From Paenalcaligenes hominis (GTDB taxonomy: Bacteria; Pseudomonadota; Gammaproteobacteria; Burkholderiales; Burkholderiaceae_B), in assembly GCF_011927625.1 (NCBI RefSeq), contig NZ_JAATIZ010000002.1:248001-312000 (forward strand): a stretch of DNA of 64,000 nt. Direction: 5' to 3'. Below, in pieces: positions 17,457 through 26,880 of this stretch. The notes below the pieces were generated by a model that ran no database searches, was not told the DNA's origin, and saw only the letters and a program-made list of their open reading frames with translations. Numbering within the stretch: position 1 is the stretch's first letter; the number at the start of each line of letters is the position of its first letter. Position numbers and translations under genes: made by a program.

Positions 17457-18812
17457 TTATTTAGGCTTGGCGCTTTTTTGCACTAAGCCCGCAGGCTTTA
17501 AGGCCACAAGAAAATAACAAATAAAGGAGGTGGCATACATACAGCTCGTGGCTAACATAATGCCATGCACACCCATTTTTGGAGCCCAGTAAACGTTCAT
17601 TAAGGCCTTTACTGCAAAGTTAGCTAATGCAATGGTCGCCATAATGCCGTAACGGTGCTGGCTGGCCAGTAATTGTACTAAGACTAAAACTCCAAAATAA
17701 AAGGGTAATTGTAACAAACCCCAGCGTAACACAGAGCTAACGCGTGCGGTGTCTTCGGCTGTAAAGGCGCCCCGTTCGTACAAGAGGCTTACGCCCCATG
17801 GAGCGAGCCAGGCAGCTAACGCTGCAATAGCCAACCCAATGCCCACCATAGACAAGGACCATTTTAATGCAATAGTACGCGCTCGTACGGCATCACCACG
17901 CCGCGTCACATCGGCCAGTACAGGTAAGGCAGCGCGCCCTACTGAAGCCGCCCCAACCCCTAACATAAGAGAAATAAAACGGCTCGCATAACCAAGCGTG
18001 GCGTTTGCATTATCACCCAGTGTGGCAGCGGTATATTGATCTAAAGGCCCCACAAAGCTCATGGCTACCTGCCCAATCAACATAATGCCTACGGCATGAA
18101 CTAAAGCAGGCCATTGCTCTGCACTATAGCCAAGCCGCGGTACCCCATAAAATCCATCAGCGCGCTGTGCCAAATAATATAAGCTGGCGCATTGCACTAT
18201 ATAGCCAACTAAAGTCCCCCATACTAAAGGCGCTACATTCTGGGTGGACCCCGCAAGCAATACAAACACTAAGATACTAAAAGCAGGCACACTATCTAGC
18301 AGCGTATTAATATGACGCTCGTGAGCGCGTAATCGCGCTGCGTGCAAGCCAGTTAGTAGGGTTAAGACCGCTGCTGGCGCAAATGCCCACAAAAGCTCGC
18401 TACTCATGAGCTTAACGGCAGGGGCTAAACCTTTACCAGCCCAGATCAACACCCAAGGCCATACAACCCAAATGAAGGCGGCAAGCACAAGACCTAACCC
18501 CATGACTGCGCCCATGAGCTCGTTCACAAAGCGTATACGTTTTGAACGCTTCTCGTCTTTGGCGTGGACCAATACGGGGATCAGTACAATGGAAAGTACT
18601 CCCACCAGGGTCACCGGCAACCAATTCGCCATGACCATAGTGAACTGATACGCATCCACCACGTCGCTAATACCATAGCGGTAAGCGACTGCCATTTCTT
18701 TAAAAGCCCCTGCTGCCTTGCCCAAGAGCAAGAAAAAGGCGACTCTGAAAGCCGCCTTGGCGATACGCTGGTGATCGCTATGCAGGCGCGTCACCTTTTT
18801 TAATCGCATCAT
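17457..18812 (-). CDS. MurJ/MviN-like lipid-linked oligosaccharide flippase
   Basis: A polytopic protein of 451 residues with about 12-14 hydrophobic segments in the MOP-superfamily pattern. The N-terminal [17 protein letters not shown] and a later [14 protein letters not shown] (RGAFT being a MurJ-like motif) place it nearer MurJ than Wzx. It has the ATGA overlap (start ATG, upstream stop TGA) with the epimerase gene, so translation is coupled. MurJ normally flips lipid II, but its position in a sugar operon suggests it flips the lipid-linked glycan made here, as MurJ-like proteins do in some exopolysaccharide loci. It is not the usual genomic setting of the essential murJ. Confidence 0.8.
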   Translation of the reverse strand: MMRLKKVTRLHSDHQRIAKAAFRVAFFLLLGKAAGAFKEMAVAYRYGISDVVDAYQFTMVMANWLPVTLVGVLSIVLIPVLVHAKDEKRSKRIRFVNELMGAVMGLGLVLAAFIWVVWPWVLIWAGKGLAPAVKLMSSELLWAFAPAAVLTLLTGLHAARLRAHERHINTLLDSVPAFSILVFVLLAGSTQNVAPLVWGTLVGYIVQCASLYYLAQRADGFYGVPRLGYSAEQWPALVHAVGIMLIGQVAMSFVGPLDQYTAATLGDNANATLGYASRFISLMLGVGAASVGRAALPVLADVTRRGDAVRARTIALKWSLSMVGIGLAIAALAAWLAPWGVSLLYERGAFTAEDTARVSSVLRWGLLQLPFYFGVLVLVQLLASQHRYGIMATIALANFAVKALMNVYWAPKMGVHGIMLATSCMYATSFICYFLVALKPAGLVQKSAKPK

Positions 18813-19846
18813 AGTTTTGATAAAAATTGAACATACCAAGGCATGGCTTCGGTTAAGCCGGCCGCAATCGTGTACTGAGGGTCATAACCTAATAGTTGCT
18901 GGGCTTTACTGATATCTGCCTGGGAATGACGGACGTCACCCGCGCGGAAATCCCCATGTTGCACGGCTAAATCGTAGGACACCCCATTGTGGGCCAATTC
19001 GTTTTTTAATAAATCAAACAGTTGATTTAAATTGGTGCGAGCATTAACGGCTACGTTATAGACCTGATTGCGTGCCTCGGGTTTGGCTAAAGCCGCCAAA
19101 ATATTCATTTGCACTACGTTTTGAATGTAGCAAAAATCTCGGCTTGTTTCCCCATCGCCGTTAATCACCACCGACTGGCCTCGCATCATGGCGCCAATCC
19201 ATTTAGGAATGACTGCCGCGTAGGCCCCATCAGGGGTTTGGCGTTTACCAAATACATTGAAATAACGCAGCCCAATGGTTTCAAACCCATACGTGCGGGC
19301 AAAAACCTGTGCATAGAGTTCATTCACGTATTTAGTGACCGCATAAGGCGACAAAGGGTTACCGATGGTGTGTTCGACTTTAGGAAGTGCAGGGTGATCG
19401 CCATAGGTCGAGCTTGACGCCGCATAAACAAATGCGCTGACCTGTGCGTCACGTGCTGCCACCAACATATTTAGATGCCCACTGATATTAACGGCATTAG
19501 TGGTTAGCGGGTCGTTAATTGAGCGAGGCACTGAACCCAAGGCGGCTTGGTGCAACACATAGTCCACCCCTGCACAGGCCTGATGACATACGGCTACGTC
19601 GCGTATATCGCCCTCGATAAAGCGAAAGCGCTGCCAGTTTTCTGGGCCTACGCTGTGCTGTACCTCGGTGAGGTTATGGGCAAAGCCGGTGGCAAAATTA
19701 TCTAAACCTACCACCGTTTGCCCTTGGTGCAACAAGGCTTCGATTAAGTTTGATCCAATAAACCCTGCGCATCCGGTGACTAACCACACTTTAGGGGAGG
19801 CACGCAAGGTCTGCCAGGCCTGCTCGATAGCTAAAGGACTAGACAT
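18809..19846 (-). CDS. wbpP: UDP-N-acetylglucosamine 4-epimerase (WbpP/TviC type)
   Basis: A short-chain dehydrogenase-like NAD enzyme interconverting UDP-GlcNAc and UDP-GalNAc (or the uronic acid forms). The sequence closely follows Pseudomonas WbpP and Salmonella Tvi[17 protein letters not shown] at residues 18-33, [15 protein letters not shown] near 99-113, catalytic Ser in [11 protein letters not shown] (Ser144-146), Tyr168 and Lys172 in SPYAVTKYV, and [14 protein letters not shown] later. The length of 345 residues matches. It overlaps the flippase by 4 bases and follows wbpO by 8. With WbpO it gives a route to UDP-GalNAcA. Confidence 0.93.
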   Translation of the reverse strand: MSSPLAIEQAWQTLRASPKVWLVTGCAGFIGSNLIEALLHQGQTVVGLDNFATGFAHNLTEVQHSVGPENWQRFRFIEGDIRDVAVCHQACAGVDYVLHQAALGSVPRSINDPLTTNAVNISGHLNMLVAARDAQVSAFVYAASSSTYGDHPALPKVEHTIGNPLSPYAVTKYVNELYAQVFARTYGFETIGLRYFNVFGKRQTPDGAYAAVIPKWIGAMMRGQSVVINGDGETSRDFCYIQNVVQMNILAALAKPEARNQVYNVAVNARTNLNQLFDLLKNELAHNGVSYDLAVQHGDFRAGDVRHSQADISKAQQLLGYDPQYTIAAGLTEAMPWYVQFLSKL

Positions 19847-19854
19847 AAATCCTC

Positions 19855-21129
19855 TTATAAACGTAGGTCAGACTCGGAGCTGTCCAACACATATTTCAAG
19901 TCATACAATACATGGGTGGCTTTGCCAAACGAGCGAATGGCGTCTATGCCTAGCTCTTTAAACGCATCATGAGCCACTGCTAAGACAATCCCGTCGTACT
20001 GACCGACATCGGGTTGGGTAATGGGTACGATGCCGTACTCTTTTTCTGTGGCTTCGGCATCTAACCATGGGTCGTACACATCGACGTTGACATCGTACTC
20101 GGCAAGCTCGCGCACAATATCGACCACGCGCGTGTTGCGTAAGTCTGGGCAATTTTCTTTAAAGGTTAAACCCATTAATAGCACACGCGCCCCTTGAACT
20201 TGAATGCGCTTTTTCGTCATGCTTTTTACCAGCTGTGACGCCACATAAGCGCCCATGCTGTCGTTTAAACGACGCCCAGCAAGAATGATTTCAGGATGAT
20301 AACCAATAGACTGCGCTTTATGCGTTAAATAATAAGGGTCCACGCCAATACAGTGTCCACCTACTAGGCCCGGTCGGAAAGGCAAGAAATTCCACTTGGT
20401 TCCGGCGGCCTCAAGCACGTCTAAGGTGTCAATGTCGAGCTTATTAAAAATTAAAGCAAGCTCATTGATTAAAGCAATGTTCACATCACGTTGTGTGTTT
20501 TCAATAACTTTAGCGGCTTCGGCGACCCGAATAGACGGGGCTTTATGAGTGCCTGCAGTAATAATTTGGGCATACAACGCATCGACTAGATCCGCTACCT
20601 CGGGGGTAGAGCCGGAAGTGACTTTACGTATGGACGGCAAACGGTGCACTTTATCGCCTGGATTAATACGCTCTGGGCTGTACCCGGCAAAAAAGTCTTC
20701 ATTAAAGCGTAACCCAGACACCCGCTCTAAGACCGGCACGCAGTCTTCTTCGGTGGCTCCTGGGTAGACAGTTGACTCGTAAATAACAATATCGCCGCGT
20801 TTCAACACCTTGCCAATGGTTTCGCTAGCTCGAATTAATGGCGTCAAATCAGGACGCTTATACTCGTCAATGGGCGTCGGCACGGTCACAATAAAGACAT
20901 TCGCCTGAGCCAGCTCAGCTGCATCGCTGGTGTAGCGCAGATGCACAGCCGTTTTGAGTTCGTCTGACTCAACCTCTAGAGTGTGATCAACCCCTTGGTG
21001 TAATTCAGCAATACGACGTGGGTTAATATCGAAACCCAGTACCTCACGCTGCTTGCCAAACTCCACAGCTAGAGGCAAGCCTACATAGCCCAGTCCGACC
21101 ACAGCAAGTTTTACGTTTTGCAACTCCAA
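19855..21129 (-). CDS. wbpO: UDP-N-acetyl-hexosamine 6-dehydrogenase (WbpO/TviB type)
   Basis: A 424-residue NAD-dependent four-electron dehydrogenase oxidising C6 of UDP-GalNAc/UDP-GlcNAc to the uronic acid. The Rossmann motif VGLGYVGLP is at residues 11-19, [15 protein letters not shown] in the middle and the catalytic Cys260 in [12 protein letters not shown]; the C-terminal UDP-binding domain includes [17 protein letters not shown]. These features match TviB/WbpO rather than UDP-glucose dehydrogenase. It lies upstream of the epimerase in the same operon. Whether oxidation precedes epimerisation, as in Vi antigen synthesis, or follows it, as in P. aeruginosa O6, is not decided by sequence. 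Confidence 0.93.
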   Translation of the reverse strand: MELQNVKLAVVGLGYVGLPLAVEFGKQREVLGFDINPRRIAELHQGVDHTLEVESDELKTAVHLRYTSDAAELAQANVFIVTVPTPIDEYKRPDLTPLIRASETIGKVLKRGDIVIYESTVYPGATEEDCVPVLERVSGLRFNEDFFAGYSPERINPGDKVHRLPSIRKVTSGSTPEVADLVDALYAQIITAGTHKAPSIRVAEAAKVIENTQRDVNIALINELALIFNKLDIDTLDVLEAAGTKWNFLPFRPGLVGGHCIGVDPYYLTHKAQSIGYHPEIILAGRRLNDSMGAYVASQLVKSMTKKRIQVQGARVLLMGLTFKENCPDLRNTRVVDIVRELAEYDVNVDVYDPWLDAEATEKEYGIVPITQPDVGQYDGIVLAVAHDAFKELGIDAIRSFGKATHVLYDLKYVLDSSESDLRL

Positions 21130-21159
21130 GACACTTCTCCAAAATAAAATAATTCGTAC

Positions 21160-22305
21160 TTATTTAGCCCGCTCTCGTTTCGCACGCCGCACCGAGGGCA
21201 ATAATAACCACACTGGACGACGCCAATGCACCAAGCGCGCATAAAGCCAAGTATAACTACAGATAAACACCACCAAGCTTGCGCTTAAAATCCAAGCGTT
21301 GTCCCACCAAATGGTGGCGGGCACCAGCCCGATGAGCACTAATCCCCATAAATACGGAGAAGCCATGGCATTGGATGTAGGTGGTACATAGCGCCGCCCT
21401 TCTTTGAGTACACTGACCCGGACCAAACGACGAAAAATCAATTGATGCAAGTGCAATGAATCGGGCTGATCTACCGCTACACCTCGTTTAAACTTACGTC
21501 GCCAAATCGAGAAAAGGGTTTCAAACACAGGATAAAACAGCACAGCTAACGCATAAAACGGCGATACGCTAGGATTGCGTACTACTAATAACACGGCTAG
21601 CTCGGCCAACATGAAACCAAGAAAGTACGCCCCACCATCGCCAAGAAACACGCGCCCGAATGGAAAGTTCCACGCTAAAAACCCTAATGTTGCTGAAGCC
21701 AAGGCCGTAGCAATTAAAACAATAGGGTAATCTTGAACCTGCCAAGCAACTAACGCAATAGAAATCGCCATGAGCACAGCAACCATGCCGGCTAACCCGT
21801 TGATACCATCAATAATGTTCAAGGCGTGGGTACAGCCCCCTACGGCAATCATGGTAAAAAATAAAGAAATAGGCCAAAAGGCAAGAATCCAATCTGCCCA
21901 GCTAACGCCAACCCGCGACACACCACCTAATAACCACCACGCAATAGCAGCAGAGGCAAAGGCGGCTAGCAAGCGTTTTAGTGAGCCCACGTCTTTAGTG
22001 ATGTCTTCGACGAGGCCAGCGACAAACACAGGCATTGCGGCCACGAAAAGCACGGGCCATAACCACGTCAAGGTCATATTGCTGGGGCCAAGCACCAATA
22101 GCCCTGCTAGACTTCCTGCCAGAATAGCTAAGCCCCCTACACGTGGTGCAGGACGTAAGTGTGTGGCTTGGGGTTTGGACATATCGGTATCACCCGTCAA
22201 CCGCCCATGCCAACGCTCTGACCAGACAATAATGCCCCCCACCACAAACGCCACAATGGTGATCGAGAGCCAAGTTAAAAAATCCCAAGCAGATGCTGAA
22301 TCCAC
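21160..22305 (-). CDS. WecA/WbpL-like undecaprenyl-phosphate sugar-1-P transferase
   Basis: An integral membrane protein of about 381 residues with roughly 10-11 transmembrane segments. It transfers a HexNAc-1-phosphate (GlcNAc, or FucNAc/QuiNAc as in WbpL) from a UDP-sugar to undecaprenyl phosphate, starting glycan assembly. Diagnostic segments are PRVGGLAIL near the N-terminus, an acidic VEDITKDVG loop, the NIIDGINGLAG motif and the basic HLHQLIFRR motif. GTG at this position has GAGG six bases upstream; a GTG four codons earlier is possible but lacks a good site. As first gene of the operon it sets the initiating sugar. Confidence 0.88.
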   Translation of the reverse strand: MDSASAWDFLTWLSITIVAFVVGGIIVWSERWHGRLTGDTDMSKPQATHLRPAPRVGGLAILAGSLAGLLVLGPSNMTLTWLWPVLFVAAMPVFVAGLVEDITKDVGSLKRLLAAFASAAIAWWLLGGVSRVGVSWADWILAFWPISLFFTMIAVGGCTHALNIIDGINGLAGMVAVLMAISIALVAWQVQDYPIVLIATALASATLGFLAWNFPFGRVFLGDGGAYFLGFMLAELAVLLVVRNPSVSPFYALAVLFYPVFETLFSIWRRKFKRGVAVDQPDSLHLHQLIFRRLVRVSVLKEGRRYVPPTSNAMASPYLWGLVLIGLVPATIWWDNAWILSASLVVFICSYTWLYARLVHWRRPVWLLLPSVRRAKRERAK

Positions 22306-22317
22306 TGCTAGCCTCAC

Positions 22318-22663
22318 TAAAAATTCAATTATTAATTATGAGACGTATTTGTAACAACGCGAAGACGCGGATCGATACAACTGCTACAAGACACGTATTC
22401 CATCACGCTAAATTGTAATGTAAATCCTTGGTTGCCATGCATTTTAGATAGCACGGTGTACCGATCATTCCGTGTAGTTTGTCGTGCTTTATTGCGTCTC
22501 ACTCTTTATCATGCAGCACGCTAGCCCAAGAACGCTTAAGGTTACGCTTAGATACAACCTTTTTGTTCTATCAAAGCGGCTGTATGGCGACTACCCTCAT
22601 TGCAGACTCTTAGGTAAGCAGGTAGGCTAATCGTTTTACTTGACTTACTTTGTGAGCATCATT
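22318..22663. other. Long AT-rich intergenic region upstream of glycan operon
   Basis: About 345 bases separate the divergent glycan operon and tautomerase gene. It should hold the promoter of the seven-gene operon, but I found no convincing -35/-10 pair, no ops (GGCGGTAG) or JUMPstart element and no operator that I can name. The base composition is more AT-rich than its neighbours. No ORF with a ribosome site or tRNA is visible. Confidence 0.5.
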
Positions 22664-22852
22664 ATGCCTTTAATTACCGTAGAGTTATTTGCTGGGCGCG
22701 ACACGGACACAAAAAGAAAATTTGTCGAACGCGTTACTGCCGAAGCCTGTGATGTGCTTGGCTGTAAACCCGAGGCCGTCCATGTCATTTTCAAAGACAT
22801 TAAACGTGAAGACTGGGCCACGGGCGGTGTACTGTGGTCGGATAAAAAATAA
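22664..22852 (+). CDS. 4-oxalocrotonate tautomerase family protein
   Basis: A 62-residue tautomerase with the catalytic N-terminal Pro exposed after Met removal (MPLITVELFAGRD) and Arg12 in the usual GRD turn. The central EAVHVIFKDIKREDWATGG matches the family's beta-hairpin. Such hexameric enzymes ketonise 2-hydroxymuconates or act on related enols. The start was set at this Met because the catalytic Pro must be residue 2; an upstream in-frame start would bury it. It is convergent with the LysR gene, and no other aromatic meta-cleavage gene lies nearby, so the physiological substrate is unclear. Confidence 0.88.
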   Translation: MPLITVELFAGRDTDTKRKFVERVTAEACDVLGCKPEAVHVIFKDIKREDWATGGVLWSDKK

Positions 22853-22870
22853 CGCTTAGCGCATGCACAC

Positions 22871-23776
22871 TCAGCCCTGCCAATAGCCGGGCTGATTATA
22901 AATTTCTTTTAAATACGTAGTGAACACACGGACTTTGGCAGGGACATAACGCTGCTGCTGATACACCGCTTGGATATCGTAATCCGGCATTGCATAGTCA
23001 TCTAATACGGTTATGAGCTCGCCCTTTTGCAACTCTGCTTGGATTTCCCACATCGAACGCCACCCTATCCCCCAGCCTTTTTTCACACAGTCGTACAGTA
23101 GCTCGCCCTCATTGCTGTCCAGGTCGCCTTGAACCCGCACAGAAAAAACTCGGCCGTTGCGTATAAAAGTCCACCCATGTTGCTGTCCGCCTTGTAAGTT
23201 AAAGGCCAAGCAGTTGTGGTGCACTAAGTCTTCAGGGGTTTGCGGCACGCCGTGTTTCTCGAAATAAGCAGGCGTACCACACACCACACGTTGGTTAGGA
23301 TACAGCCGCACCGCCACATAGTTGGGGTCATACACAGCGCCAACCCGAATGCCCATGTCATAGCCTTCATTGACCAAATCAATCACACTATCGGTAAAGT
23401 TAAAGGTTAAATGAAGCTCTGGATAACGCTGCTTAAAAGCCAACACATGGGGTGCAACGTGTTTGCGGCCAAATGCGGCCGGGGCGGAAACCATCAAACG
23501 TCCACGCATGGTGTTGTGTTGATCGCTGATGCTGGCTTCAGCCATCTCAAAATCGTGCAATAACAGCTTGCACTGCTCTAAAAACTGCTCGCCCAGATCC
23601 GTCAGGACTAGACCCCGTGTAGAACGATGCATCAACTTGACGCCAAGTCGTTTTTCTAAGGCGTCTAAACGGCGCCCAAGCACCACGGGAGTCACGCCCT
23701 CGACCACGGCCGCTGCCGCGAAACTGCCTCGCTCTGCCACCAAAACGAAACTACGAATTTCGGTATATCGACTCAT
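22871..23776 (-). CDS. LysR-family transcriptional regulator
   Basis: A 301-residue regulator with an N-terminal winged helix-turn-helix (about residues 5-62, FVLVAERGSFAAAAVVEGVTP) and a C-terminal periplasmic-binding-like effector domain (about 90-295, with GRLMVSAPAAFGRKHVAPH). It is divergent from hyi across about 110 bases, the classical arrangement for a LysR protein controlling its neighbour, so the glycerate genes hyi-glxR-glycerate kinase are the best candidate targets. The domain resembles the CrgA-like subgroup. The effector is unknown. Confidence 0.9.
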   Translation of the reverse strand: MSRYTEIRSFVLVAERGSFAAAAVVEGVTPVVLGRRLDALEKRLGVKLMHRSTRGLVLTDLGEQFLEQCKLLLHDFEMAEASISDQHNTMRGRLMVSAPAAFGRKHVAPHVLAFKQRYPELHLTFNFTDSVIDLVNEGYDMGIRVGAVYDPNYVAVRLYPNQRVVCGTPAYFEKHGVPQTPEDLVHHNCLAFNLQGGQQHGWTFIRNGRVFSVRVQGDLDSNEGELLYDCVKKGWGIGWRSMWEIQAELQKGELITVLDDYAMPDYDIQAVYQQQRYVPAKVRVFTTYLKEIYNQPGYWQG

Positions 23777-23888
23777 ATAGACCTACGCTGAATTAATCAT
23801 GACGACTCAGGAATGCTCCCCCTAGCCTAACTCGTAGGCACTGGCTATTATCAACTATACGTTTAAAGTCACTTTATAGGGAAAAGGC

Positions 23889-24677
23889 ATGCCCAAGTTC
23901 GCCGCCAATCTTAGCTTATTATTTACCGAATACGATTTCCAAAAACGATTTGTTCATGCCGCGGCGGCAGGGTTTAAGGGGGTGGAATACCTTTTTCCTT
24001 ATGACCATACTGCCACCGCTTTGCGTCAGCTTCTGGACGACAATCAGCTTGAACAAGTCCTTTTCAACCTGCCTGCAGGTAACTGGGGCGCGGGGGAGCG
24101 CGGCTTAGCCTGTCTACCCGATCGACGCCAAGAATTTCAAGACAGTGTGCACCTTGCTCTCGAGTATGCGTGTACGTTGGGCAATTCACTTATCCATTGC
24201 ATGGCGGGCATCAAACCCGAAGGGCTTTCTACAACAGCGGCTTTAACGTGTTATTTAGAAAACTTACACTACGCAGCCCAGGCCGCCGCAGAGCACGATC
24301 GTATTATATGCATCGAGCCCATCAATCACTTTGATATGCCTGGGTATTTTTTAAATTACAGCCAGCAAGCCCTTGATATCGTGCACGAGCTCAATCACGA
24401 TAATATCAAACTGCAATTTGACATCTACCATGCCCAACGCATGGAGGGCCATATTTGCTTTAGCTTAGAGCGATTACTGCCCTATATTGCCCATATACAA
24501 ATTGCGAACACCCCTGGGCGCCACGAGCCCCATTTAGGCGAGTTGAACTACGATTTTATTTTTCATTTTTTAAAACAGCTACAGTATTCTGGCTGGATAG
24601 GCTGCGAATACATCCCCGCGCACCATACCGGGGCTGGTTTAAGTTGGTTGCAGCCCTATTTACATCACCCTCACTAA
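23889..24677 (+). CDS. hyi: Hydroxypyruvate isomerase
   Basis: A TIM-barrel sugar-phosphate-isomerase-like enzyme of 262 residues interconverting hydroxypyruvate and tartronate semialdehyde. Catalytic Glu143 (CIEPINHFDMPG) and Glu240 (GCEYIPA) match the Hyi active site, with the metal-ligand region LQFDIYHAQ between. It is the first gene of the glycerate operon and is followed after 9 bases by the reductase. A related alternative is OtnI (2-oxo-tetronate isomerase), which shares the fold; the neighbouring tartronate semialdehyde reductase and glycerate kinase are compatible with either. Confidence 0.87.
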   Translation: MPKFAANLSLLFTEYDFQKRFVHAAAAGFKGVEYLFPYDHTATALRQLLDDNQLEQVLFNLPAGNWGAGERGLACLPDRRQEFQDSVHLALEYACTLGNSLIHCMAGIKPEGLSTTAALTCYLENLHYAAQAAAEHDRIICIEPINHFDMPGYFLNYSQQALDIVHELNHDNIKLQFDIYHAQRMEGHICFSLERLLPYIAHIQIANTPGRHEPHLGELNYDFIFHFLKQLQYSGWIGCEYIPAHHTGAGLSWLQPYLHHPH

Positions 24678-24686
24678 GGACGTTTC

Positions 24687-25577
24687 ATGGAAAAAGTTGC
24701 ATTTATTGGCTTAGGTATTATGGGAATTCCCATGTGCTTAAATCTTATCAAAGGAGGACACCATGTCTATGCCAACACCCGTAGTCAAGTCAGTCCAGAA
24801 GTTGTTAAAGCCGGCGCCACTATTTGTCCCACCCCCCGAAGCGCCGCAGAGGCTGCAGACATCATCATTCTCATTGTTAACGACACCCCCAACGTCGAGG
24901 AGGTTTTATTTGGTGCAGACGGAGTTACTGCAGCTCATCTAGCCGGCAAACTCATCATTGATATGAGCACTATCTCTCCAGTAGCTACCATCGATTTTGC
25001 ACAAAAAATAAAAGCCCTAGGTGGTGATTATCTGGACGCCCCCGTTTCGGGCGGAGACGTAGGGGCTAAAGCAGCGAGTCTAAGTATTATGGTGGGGGGC
25101 TCCAACGCTGCTTTCGAACGTGCCTTGCCGCTCTTCCAGCTGATGGGTCAAAATATCACCCACGTAGGCGACAATGGCGCTGGCCAAATTACGAAAATGG
25201 CTAACCAAGTCATTGTGGCCTTAACTATTCAGGCTGTTGCAGAGGGGCTCGTTTTGGCTTCCAAAGCCGGTGCTGACCCTGAGAAAGTGCGTCAAGCGTT
25301 ATTAGGTGGGTTTGCTAACTCACGTATTCTTGAGGTCCATGGCAAGCGCATGACTTCCGGCCAGTTTGACCCAGGCTTCAAAGTCAATCTGCACCAAAAA
25401 GACATTACCAGCGCGTTAAATACGGCACGTGAACTAGGGGTCGCATTACCCAGCACAGCGGTTTTTCAGCAGCTGCTTAGCGGTTGCGTAGCCCGAGGGG
25501 GCAGCGACTGGGATCACTCGGCCATCGTCAAAGTCCTAGAGGACATGTCACAGCATACATTAAGCCAGCATGAATAA
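24687..25577 (+). CDS. glxR: Tartronate semialdehyde reductase
   Basis: A 296-residue NAD(P)-dependent beta-hydroxyacid dehydrogenase reducing tartronate semialdehyde to D-glycerate. The N-terminal Rossmann motif GLGIMGIPMCLNL, the substrate-binding DAPVSGGDVGAKAAS (residues 118-132) and the catalytic Lys170 in GQITKMANQ are all in place. The family also includes 3-hydroxyisobutyrate dehydrogenase, but the location between hyi and a glycerate kinase favours GlxR/GarR. Its last 8 bases overlap the kinase start. Confidence 0.9.
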   Translation: MEKVAFIGLGIMGIPMCLNLIKGGHHVYANTRSQVSPEVVKAGATICPTPRSAAEAADIIILIVNDTPNVEEVLFGADGVTAAHLAGKLIIDMSTISPVATIDFAQKIKALGGDYLDAPVSGGDVGAKAASLSIMVGGSNAAFERALPLFQLMGQNITHVGDNGAGQITKMANQVIVALTIQAVAEGLVLASKAGADPEKVRQALLGGFANSRILEVHGKRMTSGQFDPGFKVNLHQKDITSALNTARELGVALPSTAVFQQLLSGCVARGGSDWDHSAIVKVLEDMSQHTLSQHE

Positions 25578-26838
25578 CACCACACGCTTGCTTTATGACG
25601 GCTTGAAAGCGGCTATCCAAGCCGCTCAAGCCGAATTTTGCCTTCCCATGTATTTGCCTAAGCCGCCTTCTGGTCGAACTGTGGTCATCGGCATGGGCAA
25701 AGCCGGCGCGGCTATGGCTCAGGCTTTTGAGGCGCACTGGACGGGTTCATGGGATCAAGTAGAAGGCTTAGTGGCTGTGCCTTATCACAGCCGCCTCCCT
25801 ACACAGCATATTCAACTTATTGAGTGCGCTCATCCTGTCCCAGATGCCGCCAGTGCAGAAGCCGCTCGAAAAATGCTTGATTTGGTTAGTCATCTGACCG
25901 AACACGACTTAGTTATTTGTTTACTTTCTGGTGGCGGCTCAGCATTAGTCAGTTTAGCGGCTAAGGGCTTAAGCCTTGCCGAGAAACAAGCAATCAATAC
26001 AGCGTTGATTCGCTCTGGTGCTTCTATCCATGAAATCAACCGAGTCCGACGCCATCTTTCTGCTATTAAAGGTGGGCGTTTAGCCGCCGCTTGCGCTCCT
26101 GCACGTGTGGTTAATTTATTAATTTCCGATGTGCCTGGCGATGATCCTACATGCATCGCCTCGGGGCCCACCGTGATTGACCCCAGCACGTGCACTGAGG
26201 CGTTAAAGGTGCTGGATCATTATGGCATTACCGTCTCTAGCGCTATTCGGTCTGCACTAAAGCATGGCGAATGGGAAAGCGTTAAAGCCGACCACCCTAT
26301 TGCCAAAAAGATTCAAACCCATCTTATTGCCACCCCTCATCACGCTCTTAGTGCTGCTCGCCAGCGGTTTTCCCAAGCAGGCATTCCCACCCTCTATCTT
26401 GGTGACACGATCGAAGGGGAAGCCAAAGAAGTCGCAAAAGTCATGGCCGGCATGGCACAAAGCTGTAGTCGCCATGCTCAACCCTATACACCCCCTTGTA
26501 TTTTGCTTTCCGGAGGCGAAACGAGTGTGACGGTCAAAGGCCAAGGACAAGGTGGTCGCAATGCCGAGTTCTTGCTCGCCTTACTCATTGCAGTGAAGGA
26601 TCAGTTTGCCATCACGGCGTTAGCCGCTGATACCGATGGAACGGATGGGGCTTTACCCCTTGCAGGCGCTTTTATTACACCCGACACGTGGCCTAAAGCC
26701 CTGGCTTTAGGCCTAGATCCCTTAGATTATTTACATCGTAATGATGCCCACACCTTTTTCCAACGCATAGATCAATCCATAACAACTGGACCTACCCACA
26801 CTAACGTCAATGATTTTCGGGCTATTTTTATTGAATAA
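25570..26838 (+). CDS. Glycerate 2-kinase, type II (MOFRL family)
   Basis: A 422-residue GckA/TtuD-type enzyme phosphorylating D-glycerate at the 2-position to feed glycolysis. The N-terminal glycine-rich GMGKAGAAMAQAF, the central LLSGGGSALVSLA and the C-terminal MOFRL-type LLSGGETSVTVKGQGQGGR identify the family. Some members were described as hydroxypyruvate reductases (TtuD), but kinase activity is the better-supported assignment. Overlap with glxR indicates translational coupling. No terminator with a T-run on the plus strand was seen right after it. Confidence 0.88.
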   Translation: MNNTTRLLYDGLKAAIQAAQAEFCLPMYLPKPPSGRTVVIGMGKAGAAMAQAFEAHWTGSWDQVEGLVAVPYHSRLPTQHIQLIECAHPVPDAASAEAARKMLDLVSHLTEHDLVICLLSGGGSALVSLAAKGLSLAEKQAINTALIRSGASIHEINRVRRHLSAIKGGRLAAACAPARVVNLLISDVPGDDPTCIASGPTVIDPSTCTEALKVLDHYGITVSSAIRSALKHGEWESVKADHPIAKKIQTHLIATPHHALSAARQRFSQAGIPTLYLGDTIEGEAKEVAKVMAGMAQSCSRHAQPYTPPCILLSGGETSVTVKGQGQGGRNAEFLLALLIAVKDQFAITALAADTDGTDGALPLAGAFITPDTWPKALALGLDPLDYLHRNDAHTFFQRIDQSITTGPTHTNVNDFRAIFIE

Positions 26839-26849
26839 AACGTTTAGGC

Positions 26850-26880
26850 AAAAAAAAACCCGAGATCAAAAGATCTCGGG
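26850..26880 (-). terminator. Strong intrinsic terminator reading leftward
   Basis: A perfect 9-bp stem CCCGAGATC/GATCTCGGG with a 4-base loop. The T-run of about nine residues lies on the minus-strand side, so it terminates leftward transcripts, either coq7 read-through or a separate small RNA. It lacks a T-run for the convergent glycerate kinase transcript, though the hairpin may still help there. Confidence 0.85.

Noticed and set aside
21770-22354. Long open frame antisense to the WecA-like gene
   Set aside because: It is the mirror of a membrane protein gene with strong motifs, has no ribosome site and has an unlikely composition.
22318-22663. ops/JUMPstart element ahead of the glycan operon
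   Set aside because: The GGCGGTAG core was looked for on both strands and not found.
22871-22902. Terminator hairpin CAGCCC/GGGCTG between tautomerase and LysR
   Set aside because: The stem is short, the loop is long, and it lies within LysR coding sequence with no T-run on either strand.
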